64,000 bases of DNA, from assembly GCA_023459355.1 (NCBI GenBank), contig JAEWUM010000036.1:62001-126000 (forward strand), in the 5' to 3' direction. The position numbers and the translations under genes are program-made. Below, in pieces: positions 54,752-63,138 of the stretch. The notes under the pieces are model-generated. The model made no database searches, was not told where the DNA came from, and saw nothing but the letters and a program-made list of their open reading frames with translations. Each line of letters opens with the position of its first letter. Within the stretch, counting starts at the first letter, position 1. Origin of the DNA: Bacteroidota bacterium (GTDB lineage: Bacteria; Bacteroidota; Bacteroidia; Bacteroidales; Paludibacteraceae).

Positions 54752-54784
54752 CTCCCCGAACAGCATTATGCTGTATTCGGGGAG
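54752..54784 (-). terminator. Intrinsic terminator after the LPP20-like lipoprotein gene
   Basis: Stem CTCCCCGAA/TTCGGGGAG (54752-54760 with 54776-54784) with inner CAGCAT/ATGCTG pairing. On the minus strand a run of U follows. It isolates the lipoprotein gene from the group downstream. Confidence 0.87.
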
Positions 54785-54799
54785 GTTAGCATGAGGATA

Positions 54800-55378
54800 T
54801 TATCTTCCCATATTATTCATTTCATTCTCGAAAGTCTTTTTAAACTTCTCGTAATTATAATCGACTTTCAGCATTTCACTATTGCTCATGCGGTTATTGA
54901 GTGATTCAAGCAGTTCGCTGCTACCCAATTCAACACAAACATAGTATTTATAATTACCGGATTTTGTCATGGTTGTTTTTTCGCAAATCACGGTTGTACC
55001 AGCCAACGTTTGATCCACCACTTCACGGGTCAATCCTTCGTAGTTTTTCATCAACTCTTCTTTGTTGTTGTAGTTGCCTGACTTCACATAGTTATCGGTA
55101 ACACTTTTAACCTTAGTATTAATGGCAGCAGCAAGACCTGCACGTGCTTCGCTCATGGCTTTTCTTTTCGCAGTCATTTGATCCATACTTTCACCGATTG
55201 CTGAGTATCTGAACGCTTTGCTATTACTTTGAAATTCCGGACCGGCACAATGCGTTTTAACTTCCACTTCTCCAAAATCCTGAGAAGTCAATGCTTTTGT
55301 TTTGCATGAAATCATGCCTAAACTGATGATTCCCACTAACAGGAAAACATTCATAACTGATAAAATTTGTTTTTTCAT
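54800..55378 (-). CDS. LPP20-like outer-membrane lipoprotein
   Basis: A 192-residue lipoprotein with lipobox LGMISC. After the cysteine, the segment FRYSAIGESMDQMTAKRKAM, followed by EARAGLAAAINTKVKSVTDN and YYVCVELGSSELLESL, fits the LPP20 fold very well (FlgP/Lpp20 type). This is the clearest LPP20 protein in the cluster. It has its own terminator and a -7 box TATCTTTG (55434-55441, minus strand). The ATG at 55378 starts the signal peptide; an upstream start at 55534 is rejected because its first 52 residues have no signal-peptide character. Confidence 0.86.
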   Translation of the reverse strand: MKKQILSVMNVFLLVGIISLGMISCKTKALTSQDFGEVEVKTHCAGPEFQSNSKAFRYSAIGESMDQMTAKRKAMSEARAGLAAAINTKVKSVTDNYVKSGNYNNKEELMKNYEGLTREVVDQTLAGTTVICEKTTMTKSGNYKYYVCVELGSSELLESLNNRMSNSEMLKVDYNYEKFKKTFENEMNNMGR

Positions 55379-55560
55379 AAGATTATTTTTTGAGATAAAT
55401 AATAATGGAAGATTGTTGTGTATAAACTTGAGCCAAAGATAAATAATTTTCTTAAAATTGCCGTATATTTTATAAAAAATGTTGTGAAGAAGAAAACTAA
55501 TTCTGATGTAAAAACTGATTTGAACACATATCAATCACTTGTTCGGGGAATAAGCTTTTT

Positions 55561-56197
55561 GTCCGTAGGACAATATGTGATTAACCGCAGGCATAAGCCT
55601 GTGGTAAGTGCGAGAGCACAAAACGACTGCCCGTAGGGCGGTACTATATCAATCTATCAAAAAATACTGTTCATCTATGCCAATTCCGTTATCCTCAATC
55701 AATCTGCGATATTCGTCCTTAAATGTTTCGTTTTTATGATGTTCTTGCTGGTTCTTAATATATTCTATCACAATATCCTTTTCCTGATACCTGATAGTAA
55801 AAGCAGCATATTTTTCGCCCCATGACTTAAAACCGGGAAATTTATCTTTATTGCTTTTGAGCCAGGAATTAGTAGAAGTTTTAAGTTCTTTCACAAAATC
55901 AGATAGTGCAATAGTAGCATGTATGCCAACCAGAATGTGTATATGGTCGGGCATACCGTTGATTCGGTATAAAAATGATTTTTTGTTTTTGATATATCCC
56001 CATATATAGCGATACAATTCTTCAGAATGTTCACTTGGAAGAATATTTTCACTGTATTTGGTGCGTATGATGATATGATGTAATGACTGTATATAACTCA
56101 TTGTATATATTATTATGCCGCCCTACGGGCGGATGTTTTACCTGACTTTAAACCCGTAAGATAAATCTTACGGTTAATCACATATTGCCCTACGGGC
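55561..56197. mobile_element. IS200-like/RAYT element with mirrored hairpin ends
   Basis: The Y1 transposase gene is flanked by inverted ends of 27 bp (55561-55587 and 56171-56197). These are identical except for two positions that pair with each other in a hairpin, GTCC-GTA-GGAC on the left and GCCC-GTA-GGGC on the right. Each side carries three hairpins in mirror order. Left: 55561-55571, 55584-55603 (CCGCAGGC/GCCTGTGG) and 55629-55641. Right: 56118-56132, 56154-56173 (CCGTAAGAT/ATCTTACGG) and 56187-56197. This layout resembles REP-associated tyrosine transposase systems. Confidence 0.82.
55649..56101 (-). CDS. Y1 (HUH) transposase of the IS200/RAYT type
   Basis: A 150-residue protein of the Transposase_17 (Y1_Tnp) family, which nicks and joins single-stranded DNA at hairpin ends. 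The HUH motif is DHIHILVGI; the catalytic Tyr is probably in DIVIEYIKNQQEHHK. The conserved WGEKYAAFTIR segment is typical. The length fits a complete IS200-type enzyme. It is bounded by the hairpin arrays described for the element. No tnpB-like partner is present. Confidence 0.9.
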   Translation of the reverse strand: MSYIQSLHHIIIRTKYSENILPSEHSEELYRYIWGYIKNKKSFLYRINGMPDHIHILVGIHATIALSDFVKELKTSTNSWLKSNKDKFPGFKSWGEKYAAFTIRYQEKDIVIEYIKNQQEHHKNETFKDEYRRLIEDNGIGIDEQYFLID

Positions 56198-56290
56198 AAT
56201 TGTTCTCACTTACCACGTTAAAGGATCTCCGCTTCACTCCTGCTTCGCCGGCTAAAGAAATGGTTTTTAGCTCAAATCAATACTGTGGAG
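56198..56290. repeat. Short intergenic tail between the mobile element and the PEGA-FGE gene
   Basis: A 93-bp stretch that includes a GC-richer block around 56228-56252 (CTCCGCTTCACTCCTGCTTC). It adjoins the last codons of the PEGA-FGE gene. I cannot assign it; it may be part of the insertion or of the gene's 3' region. Confidence 0.35.
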
Positions 56291-58432
56291 CTATGGGACA
56301 AGAGCGAGGCGAAAACCCAGAAGGTCATCGCGACCGTCGGGGTAGTTACTACCGCGATTCGCCGAACGGCAGTCGTCTGCGCGGCCGTTCCAGCTGCCGC
56401 CACGAAACACGCAGTACAAAACCGATACAGGTCCCTGCGGGTTGTTCTGCGGACTGCTCTTGTAATAATCACTCCCATACCAATCACTACACCATTCCCA
56501 TACATTCCCACTCATATCATATAGTCCCAACGCATTGGGTTTTTTGGTGCCCACCGCTTGGGTTTTTCTCCTGCTGTTGGAATAGTACCAGGCATATTTG
56601 CCCAAACTGCTTTCGCTGTTGGTACCTGCCCATTGGGTGCGGTTGTTAGCGCCTCCTCCCGCTGTATACTCCCATTCGGCTTCTGTCGGTAAACGGTATT
56701 TCTTGCCGGTCAATTTATTCAACTTTTTTAGGAACTCCTGACAGTCGTTCCAACTGACTTGTTCAACCGGTAAATTGTTTCCCTTAAAGTAGCTTGGGTT
56801 ATTGCCCATCACTGCCTGCCAAAGGGCTTGAGTTACTTCCGTTTTCCCCATGGCAAAATCGCTTACCGTTACAGTATGCACTGGTTTTTCATCACTTATC
56901 CCGCTATTACTACCCATCTGAAAGGTACCACCCTTTATCCCAATCATCTCAAAACTTACTCCTTTCACGGTTTCAGTAAAAGATGCCGGGCCAAATGCCA
57001 GTGTAAAGTTGGTTTCACCTCCGCTTTGTGGAATCTCCACCTTTCTTTCAGCTGTTTTCCCTTCAAGTTCAATTTTCAGCACATGGCTGCCATAAGTCAG
57101 GTTACCTTTGTATGGAGTTTTGCCCACGGCATTGCCATCAATAAACAAATTAACTCCCGATGGAGTGGAATTGATGGCCACCACTCTGCCATTCACCAAG
57201 GTTTCACTTATCATGGCACTTGTGCCCTCGGTAATGCTGATTGATTTGGTTAACGGAGCATAACCCTGCCGGGATAGTTCCACCTTGTAATCGCCTATCA
57301 ACAGTTTATTGATTGTATTGGGCGTAATACCACAATCTTTTCCATTAATTTTAATAGCTGCGCCAGATGGAGAGCTCACCACATCCAATGAACCGTATAT
57401 CGGGGTAGGTTGCAGTTCTATCGTTCGCTTGTCTCCCGTAGTCAATTCGATGTCCTGTTTGGCAGCCCGGTGTTTATCCAACATCGCTTCGATGGAATAA
57501 ATCCCTGCACCCAGTCGGCCGCTCCAGCTCCCTGTGCCTTTTTGCTGGTTATTCAACACGATACTTGCTCCCGATGGGGCATTGATGGTGAGTTCCGCAA
57601 AATTCGGTTGCAGGGTGACATTCAGCGGAGTGGTCTGTCCGTCGGTTACCCTCACTCTCTGCGTGATGGGTTGATACATCTCCTTTACCACCTGCACGGC
57701 GTGCTCCCCGCTGGCTATGGGATTGGTAGTCAATGGAGTGGTGGCTGCAATCAAGTTCCCGTTTACAAACACCTGTGCGCCGCTTTCGGGTTGCGAACTA
57801 ATTTTAATGTATCCAAACGCTGGTTTCAATTTCACGGCAACCGTTTTCTTTTCATTTCCCATCTCTATCTTTCCCGCTTCGGTATGATACAGCGGCATTT
57901 CCACACGGTAGTTATAAGCGCCCGGTTTGAGTTTCGCCATGTATTCTCCTGTTTTCACAAATTCATCGTTGATATAGATCAGGGCATTGGCAGGTTCGGG
58001 CGTTATTACTAACCACTGACTTTCAATGGTTTCTTCTACAATGGTGGTAACACGGCCGGTTACCAGCACCATTTCATACACGGTAGCTTTTTGAATGCTC
58101 ATGGGGATCATGTAATCCCTGAGCTGCCCCAACTGAGGATGAAAAATGGAGACTCGTTTGATTCCCCAGGGCACATACACCCATATTTCTGATGGTTTTT
58201 CGATGGTTTTTACAATGCCGGTCATGCCACCATCAAACGTAAAGCCTTTTTGAGTGGTTACAACTTTTATGAGGGCCGCAATATCGCCATTCTGATCTTT
58301 CTCCGGAGAATTAACCCTTGCATCCAAATCATTCTCGAGCATGCGGAAGGATTTAACTGAAAGTTGAGCCTGCGCAGCACTCCCAATCAGCATAAACAGG
58401 AATAGAAATCTGATAAAACATGTTTTATTCAT
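56291..58432 (-). CDS. PEGA-repeat protein with C-terminal FGE-sulfatase (SUMF1-like) domain
   Basis: A 713-residue protein with a signal peptide ending SAAQAQ. About four PEGA-type repeats fill residues 140-480 (PANALIYINDEFVKTG, PESGAQVFVNGNLI, PSGAAIKINGKDCG, PSGVNLFIDGNAVGKTP). A formylglycine-generating-enzyme-like domain follows (about 492-713), with GGTFQMGS, KTEVTQALWQAVMGNNPS, YRLPTEAEWEYTAGGG and LYDMSGNVWEWCSDWYG. The tail after VFRGGSWN is GC-richer than the rest of the gene. Many such domains are C-type-lectin-like binding modules rather than enzymes. The ATG at 58432 begins the signal peptide. A -7 box TATCTTTG lies at 58502-58509 (minus strand). Confidence 0.88.
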   Translation of the reverse strand: MNKTCFIRFLFLFMLIGSAAQAQLSVKSFRMLENDLDARVNSPEKDQNGDIAALIKVVTTQKGFTFDGGMTGIVKTIEKPSEIWVYVPWGIKRVSIFHPQLGQLRDYMIPMSIQKATVYEMVLVTGRVTTIVEETIESQWLVITPEPANALIYINDEFVKTGEYMAKLKPGAYNYRVEMPLYHTEAGKIEMGNEKKTVAVKLKPAFGYIKISSQPESGAQVFVNGNLIAATTPLTTNPIASGEHAVQVVKEMYQPITQRVRVTDGQTTPLNVTLQPNFAELTINAPSGASIVLNNQQKGTGSWSGRLGAGIYSIEAMLDKHRAAKQDIELTTGDKRTIELQPTPIYGSLDVVSSPSGAAIKINGKDCGITPNTINKLLIGDYKVELSRQGYAPLTKSISITEGTSAMISETLVNGRVVAINSTPSGVNLFIDGNAVGKTPYKGNLTYGSHVLKIELEGKTAERKVEIPQSGGETNFTLAFGPASFTETVKGVSFEMIGIKGGTFQMGSNSGISDEKPVHTVTVSDFAMGKTEVTQALWQAVMGNNPSYFKGNNLPVEQVSWNDCQEFLKKLNKLTGKKYRLPTEAEWEYTAGGGANNRTQWAGTNSESSLGKYAWYYSNSRRKTQAVGTKKPNALGLYDMSGNVWEWCSDWYGSDYYKSSPQNNPQGPVSVLYCVFRGGSWNGRADDCRSANRGSNYPDGRDDLLGFRLALVP
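56294..56425 (-). other. Possible diversified C-terminal tail of the FGE-like domain
   Basis: The last 44 codons (from SVLYCVFRGGSW to LALVP) have a composition unlike the upstream gene, with many NNC/NNT codons (GGC CGC GCA GAC GAC TGC). The residues follow the RGGSWNxxAxxCRSANRxxxx pattern seen in variable regions of retroelement-diversified FGE/C-type-lectin proteins. Ordinary FGE paralogues also vary here, so this is only suggestive. Confidence 0.35.
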
Positions 58433-58632
58433 AGTGACAAGTACGAGAATATTAGGATTAATAAAAAAGTTAAACCGTTTCAAAAGCTTTCAAAAACACA
58501 ACAAAGATATGTTTTTTCATGAGAATCGAAAGTACAACTTTAACATATCATGAATAACAAAATTAAAGCTTTAGGTTATCAAATGTGATTTTCTTTATGA
58601 TTTCATTTCAATAGAGTTCTCTTTTATCATGT

Positions 58633-59973
58633 TCATTCCCACATCTGTTTAAGCAAATGGGGCAAAGCAGCAATGAGATAAAACGGCAGATTGATTAATC
58701 TGAACTCCTTGTTGGTTATTGTTTTTACAGTATCAATACTAAACATGCCCGACCAAACACGTATTGCCACATCATGGTTTGTTTCGTTCATAAACTGATG
58801 AATTGATTTCAGGTGTGCATTATGTCCTGATTTGACTTCAACCGGAATAACTTTTCCATCAAATACGATTACAAAATCTACTTCAGCCACGCTACCTCTT
58901 TTATTGCGCATCCAGTAATTCTGCTTCAAACCAACTTCAAAACTCAAGGTTTTCAGTTCCTGAGCAACAATCTGTTCGGCAGCTTTACCCCGCCAGGTAT
59001 CCAACAAATCAGTATTTAGCAGGTATTCCTTCTGAACACCTGCAGCATAATTCACCAACCCGGCATCTAACCAGAACAGTTTAGGCGATTTTTTCAGATC
59101 AGAGACAGCAGGTAAACTTACATTGGTAGTTGGATATACCAATTCCAGCAACATGGCTTTGCTTAATGTTCGAAAAGCTTCACCGGTTTCTCTTGCTTTG
59201 TAAGATGAAGCCGCGAATCCACCCAAGGTTATTGTTTGACCCGAAAATGCCCATCCTTCCTCTAAAATATAGCTGATAACATTCGCCTGCGTGTTAGTCT
59301 CAGCATATTTTTCAACATCGTTTTTATAGGCATTCAACAATTGATTATATACCTTAGATAGTGCTACAATATCTCTCTCGGAAGCATATCGCGCCACAAC
59401 TTCCGGCATACCGCCAATCAACGCATATAAATTAAAGTGTTGCAGCATTTCAGTATGAAATGGCTGGGGAAGTGCCGCTTTTGTTATCATATTCACAAAT
59501 CGGCCCTCGCCAATAGCTGCAAGGTATTCAATGAAGGAGCAGGGGCGAATTGCCATATATTCGACACGACCCACCGGCAAAGAAATATGTTTATCCAGCA
59601 TGGTTTCCAACAACGAACCCGCAGCAATAACAAATACTTCCGGCAAATCTTCGTAAAAATACCGCAAAAGTGAGATAGCATGTGATGATTCCTGAATTTC
59701 ATCCATAAAAAGCAAAGTTCGACCTTCTTTCCGTGTTTTGTTACAATACAGAAACAAAAGTGGCATCAGTTTTTTTACGTCATCTGTAGATTCCATTAAT
59801 TCTTTCGAACCGGATTTCTCCAGATTGATGTACAAATAATTTTCGAACTGTTTCCCGAACTTATTCACGACAGTTGTCTTCCCTACCTGACGAGCACCCC
59901 GTAACACCAAGGGTTTTCGATGAGGATTCAAAGCCCACTTTTCTAATTCTTTTTCAATTGTTCTTATAAACAT
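58633..59973 (-). CDS. AAA ATPase with DUF4143 C-terminal domain
   Basis: A 446-residue AAA_14/DUF4143 protein. Walker A is VLRGARQVGKTTVVNKFG, Walker B is LLFMDEIQES, and FVIAAGSLLETMLDKHISLPVGR continues the ATPase core. The C-terminal DUF4143 domain has an EVDFVIVFDGKVIPVEVKSG segment, a PD-(D/E)xK nuclease-like fold. These proteins are widespread and poorly understood; some are defence- or plasticity-region genes. Three 33-bp repeats lie upstream of its -7 box. It is an accessory gene with no partner in the window. Confidence 0.9.
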   Translation of the reverse strand: MFIRTIEKELEKWALNPHRKPLVLRGARQVGKTTVVNKFGKQFENYLYINLEKSGSKELMESTDDVKKLMPLLFLYCNKTRKEGRTLLFMDEIQESSHAISLLRYFYEDLPEVFVIAAGSLLETMLDKHISLPVGRVEYMAIRPCSFIEYLAAIGEGRFVNMITKAALPQPFHTEMLQHFNLYALIGGMPEVVARYASERDIVALSKVYNQLLNAYKNDVEKYAETNTQANVISYILEEGWAFSGQTITLGGFAASSYKARETGEAFRTLSKAMLLELVYPTTNVSLPAVSDLKKSPKLFWLDAGLVNYAAGVQKEYLLNTDLLDTWRGKAAEQIVAQELKTLSFEVGLKQNYWMRNKRGSVAEVDFVIVFDGKVIPVEVKSGHNAHLKSIHQFMNETNHDVAIRVWSGMFSIDTVKTITNKEFRLINLPFYLIAALPHLLKQMWE

Positions 59974-59998
59974 GCTCTAGTTATTTAGATTTCAGCGA

Positions 59999-60006
59999 CA
60001 AAGTTA
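59999..60006 (-). promoter_or_regulatory. -7 box of the DUF4143 ATPase promoter
   Basis: On the minus strand TAACTTTG fits TAnnTTTG, 25 bp before the ATG. The first 33-bp repeat starts 18 bp upstream of it, where a -33 element would lie. Confidence 0.42.
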
Positions 60007-60024
60007 AGAATAATCTTTCATAAT

Positions 60025-60107
60025 TGTATCATTGCAGGGGTATTTTATCGCATTATTTGTATCATTGCAGGGGTGATTTTAAGCATTATTTGTATCATTG
60101 CAGGGGT
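60025..60107. repeat. Three tandem copies of a 33-bp unit
   Basis: The 17-bp core TGTATCATTGCAGGGGT is repeated exactly at 60025, 60058 and 60091, so the period is 33 bp. The spacers share CATTATT and A/T-rich sequence but differ slightly. They sit between the DUF4143 ATPase promoter and the 3' end of the FISUMP gene, like operator or iteron repeats. Confidence 0.88.
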
Positions 60108-60121
60108 AAATTAAGACAACT

Positions 60122-61663
60122 CTAATCCTTGATACAACGGACAGAGTACCCGAGCGAACGGATGTAACTATACAGAGATGCACTGTTGTTATTAACGTTT
60201 AAACTATGAGAAGCTGTACTCCCTATGCTGCTCGACCAATAACTGCCGTAAGTCCCAACACCTCCAACCGAACCGCTACTACCATCGCGGTAACCGGCCA
60301 TGGGTAACTTCAACGGTGAGGCAAAAGCTCCAATTGAGTTTTTGCTACTCCAACTTGCAACTTCAGTCGTCCATTCAGCTGAAGTAGGAACGCGATAACC
60401 AGCAGGACATGGATTATTGATGCCATTTACTCCTTGCCATAAATAATCATTCTGAGGACTTCGCCAATCTTTTGGAGTGTTATTAGTTAAAATGAAATTC
60501 CCATGTCCCGGATTATCGTTGGAACTTAATACGTTGGTTGTTGTTGAAATTCTCTTTTCATGTCCATCCGCGGCACGACCCCATTGGTATAAATCCCCGT
60601 ACGAAAGGGCATCGGTACTTGAAGTGGCAACTTGCAAAGCTCCTACGTTTCGATCTATCCAGATTCTGCCTGTTGTGGGATTGGTCACCTCTCCATAAGT
60701 ATAATTTGTAATAAAACTTTCTTCATTTCCATATGCTGTGCCTACTGAATTTGTTGCATAAGCCCGAACATAATACGTTGTTACAGGTGTTAATCCTGTA
60801 ATTGAACTAATAAAAACACCACTATCGTTGCCGTCGGATGTTTTGAAATCAGAAGTTGTAGGGTTTGTAGTTGTACTCCAGCACACCCCACGGTCTGTAA
60901 TTGTTGCACCTCCATCATCGGTTATATTACCACCTGAAACGGCTGCGTTATCCTTTATTGATGTAACTGGATTTGTTGAAAGGTTTATCACTCCATTTCG
61001 GGTTATAAAACTATCTTCGTTTCCGTAGTAAGTTCCCCCACTGTTTGTGGCATACGACCGTACATAATAAACTGTATTTACAGCCAATTCGGTTAATGTA
61101 CTATTAAATTCTCCAATTCCTTTGCCATCATTGGTTTTAAAATGCTCAATCGTTGGATTTGGTGCTGTGTTCCAACATACTCCACGGGCAATAATATCAG
61201 AATTGTCACCCTCAATTACTATATTACCTCCGCTTTGAGCCGAATTAACTGTTATCTCACTGACTTCTATGGTCGTGATCCCAATTGATTTGGTAGTAAA
61301 TATTTCCTCCAACCCGTAAGCAATACCATTTTTGTTGGTAGCGTATGCTCTTAAATAATAGGTCGTATTGGGATTCAGACCAACTATTTTACTAATAAAA
61401 CTACCTGAAATTATAGAATCCTGCGTGATATTATCGGTAATGGTAGGATTGGGACTTACTGACCAACAAACGCCACAGGCTGAAATTTCATACCCAGCAT
61501 CGGAATCAATATACCCTCCGCTCAGTGCGGATGCTTCGGTGACAAGACTGACTTCAGTGGTGGTGATTTTTGGCAAAAGGTCTGTTGGATCAGGTTTTTC
61601 ACAACTGTGATGTAAAATCAACGTTGCGAAAATGAAGATAAAAGCACTACTAAGATGTTTCAT
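60122..61663 (-). CDS. Lipoprotein with Fn3-like repeats and a C-terminal FISUMP domain
   Basis: A 513-residue lipoprotein with lipobox LILHHSC. Three repeats of about 85-90 residues follow, each with the pattern GVCW...PT......G.F.S...GL...TTYYLRAYATN..G.AYG.E..F.T (for example TTYYVRAYATNSVGTAYGNE). The FISUMP (Fib_succ_major) domain starts near DRNVGALQVATSS and includes GDLYQWGRAADGHEK, DWRSPQNDYLWQGVNGINNP and LKLPMAGYR, ending SVRCIKD. It is paralogous to the protein at 63139. The start at 61663 fits the lipoprotein signal peptide; earlier in-frame starts add non-signal sequence. Confidence 0.85.
   Translation of the reverse strand: MKHLSSAFIFIFATLILHHSCEKPDPTDLLPKITTTEVSLVTEASALSGGYIDSDAGYEISACGVCWSVSPNPTITDNITQDSIISGSFISKIVGLNPNTTYYLRAYATNKNGIAYGLEEIFTTKSIGITTIEVSEITVNSAQSGGNIVIEGDNSDIIARGVCWNTAPNPTIEHFKTNDGKGIGEFNSTLTELAVNTVYYVRSYATNSGGTYYGNEDSFITRNGVINLSTNPVTSIKDNAAVSGGNITDDGGATITDRGVCWSTTTNPTTSDFKTSDGNDSGVFISSITGLTPVTTYYVRAYATNSVGTAYGNEESFITNYTYGEVTNPTTGRIWIDRNVGALQVATSSTDALSYGDLYQWGRAADGHEKRISTTTNVLSSNDNPGHGNFILTNNTPKDWRSPQNDYLWQGVNGINNPCPAGYRVPTSAEWTTEVASWSSKNSIGAFASPLKLPMAGYRDGSSGSVGGVGTYGSYWSSSIGSTASHSLNVNNNSASLYSYIRSLGYSVRCIKD
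60125..60295 (-). other. Possible diversified tail of the first FISUMP protein
   Basis: The last 57 codons (GYRDGSSGSV to SVRCIKD) align without gaps to the tail of the paralogue at 63142 but share only 21 of 57 residues. The 120 residues before them share about 70 percent by eye. See the finding on retroelement-like tails. Confidence 0.42.
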
Positions 61664-61694
61664 GTGACGTATTATTTTTTTTATTAACATATTA

Positions 61695-63095
61695 TCAATC
61701 TTGCTTTTTGACCAAAAACCAATCCACCCACGCATCCAAATGCCGCGCTGAATTTGGTCGAAGAACAATCTCTCGTTTTTCATCCAACAAATATATGGTA
61801 GGGGTAGCAAACACATGGTAACGCTTCACAACAGCGCTTTCCCATTTCTGATAGTCGCACACAGATATAAATGGGAAGTTCGACGCGAAATTCTTGAAAG
61901 ATTGCTTATCCTCATCCAACGAAAAGAATACTACTTCCAAACCATGCTCTTTCCATTTCGGGTAAAGTTGGGAGATGGTTACAAGTTCTTCCTTGCAGGC
62001 ATTGCACCAACTTGCGCCAAAAACTACTACGGTATATTTGCTTTTGACATCAGAAAACTTTTTGGGAATATTGGAATGAATATATCCCGGAGCAATCAAA
62101 TCAGTTTTAAACTCAAAATCGGGAGCGATATTTCCTTTCTTCATGGCCCGGTAGCTTTCCAACTGGGCAGCCAAATCGTTATTGAGGGTGCAGCTCTGTT
62201 CGTTCAGCACTTTCACAGCCAAGTATTCAGAGGAACCAAACAAGCTTCTTTTCTCAAGTAATTTAAAAAGGAAGTCCGTAATTTCATTGAATTTCTTCTC
62301 ATCAGAGATTAAAGTTAGCATCATCCTGTCGATGGATTTGTTCATCTCAACGTACACTGAATCGAGTGAACGACCACTGTTCTCAATCAACCAAAAGTGT
62401 GCTTCGATGGCATCCCGAAGTAGACCGCTCTTGTATAAGCGAGGGTCAGTATAATCCAATTGCCTGAATTGTTCTATTGTTGCAGAAAGTTCTGCTGTGC
62501 GGTATTGCGCGATAACACCTACCGAACTAACTAATTTGCGCACCGGAAGATACCAGCTCACATAACTTTTTGAATTTAGCTTCTCAAGAAAGTCCCTGTC
62601 TTCCTGTTGAATCCTGATTCGTTCATTTTCAATGGCTTTCTTTGCTTGTTCTTGCACTACAAACAACGAATCCTTTTGATAAATCTTTTGAAGGTAGTCC
62701 CAGGCACTCAAAGCTTGCTCCCGACGTGGATGCTCGGTAGCATAACATCCAAAAAGTTCATTCTCCTGACTTCCACTGATAAGTATGGTTTCAGGATTAG
62801 CTAAACTTTCGCCGGTAATATGCATTTTTTCATTTGCAAGTACAATGATGAACGACTTATTATCATCCGTTGCCAGATAAGCCATCCCATAATCTTTTTC
62901 GAAAAAACTCATCGTGAAAGCACCATTGGTTGAAGCTTTAACACTATCAATGGTATAGATTTCGAAACCATCAAAACCAACTAATCGCACCGGCTGATTA
63001 CCCAGGGCAGAAAAGGAGCCGGATAGGGTATTTTGGGAGTGTAATTTAATTCCTGAGAATAGAATTATAAAAGTAGTTAGTAATATTTTATTCAT
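61695..63095 (-). CDS. TlpA-like thioredoxin-fold protein
   Basis: A 466-residue secreted protein with a signal peptide ending IKLHSQ. The N-terminal half resembles the DUF4369-type beta domain often found before thioredoxin folds in Bacteroidetes (FSALGNQPVRLVGFDGFEIY, then EKMHITGESL). The C-terminal thioredoxin domain has the redox motif FGASWCNACKEE (Cys364, Cys367) and the cis-Pro loop FATPTIYLLDE. It probably acts in periplasmic disulfide or oxidative chemistry. It sits between the two FISUMP lipoproteins; a functional link is unknown. Confidence 0.9.
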   Translation of the reverse strand: MNKILLTTFIILFSGIKLHSQNTLSGSFSALGNQPVRLVGFDGFEIYTIDSVKASTNGAFTMSFFEKDYGMAYLATDDNKSFIIVLANEKMHITGESLANPETILISGSQENELFGCYATEHPRREQALSAWDYLQKIYQKDSLFVVQEQAKKAIENERIRIQQEDRDFLEKLNSKSYVSWYLPVRKLVSSVGVIAQYRTAELSATIEQFRQLDYTDPRLYKSGLLRDAIEAHFWLIENSGRSLDSVYVEMNKSIDRMMLTLISDEKKFNEITDFLFKLLEKRSLFGSSEYLAVKVLNEQSCTLNNDLAAQLESYRAMKKGNIAPDFEFKTDLIAPGYIHSNIPKKFSDVKSKYTVVVFGASWCNACKEELVTISQLYPKWKEHGLEVVFFSLDEDKQSFKNFASNFPFISVCDYQKWESAVVKRYHVFATPTIYLLDEKREIVLRPNSARHLDAWVDWFLVKKQD

Positions 63096-63138
63096 TTTTT
63101 TACTGCGAATGATTTGATAAAATCAAAGTGTCATGTCA

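Noticed and set aside
57410..58012. 200-residue plus-strand frame opposite the PEGA-FGE gene
   Set aside because: The opposite strand has a continuous PEGA-repeat protein; this frame is its shadow.
60025..60107. CRISPR-like array
   Set aside because: Only three copies of a 17-bp core with 16-bp similar spacers; no cas genes and the spacers are related to each other.
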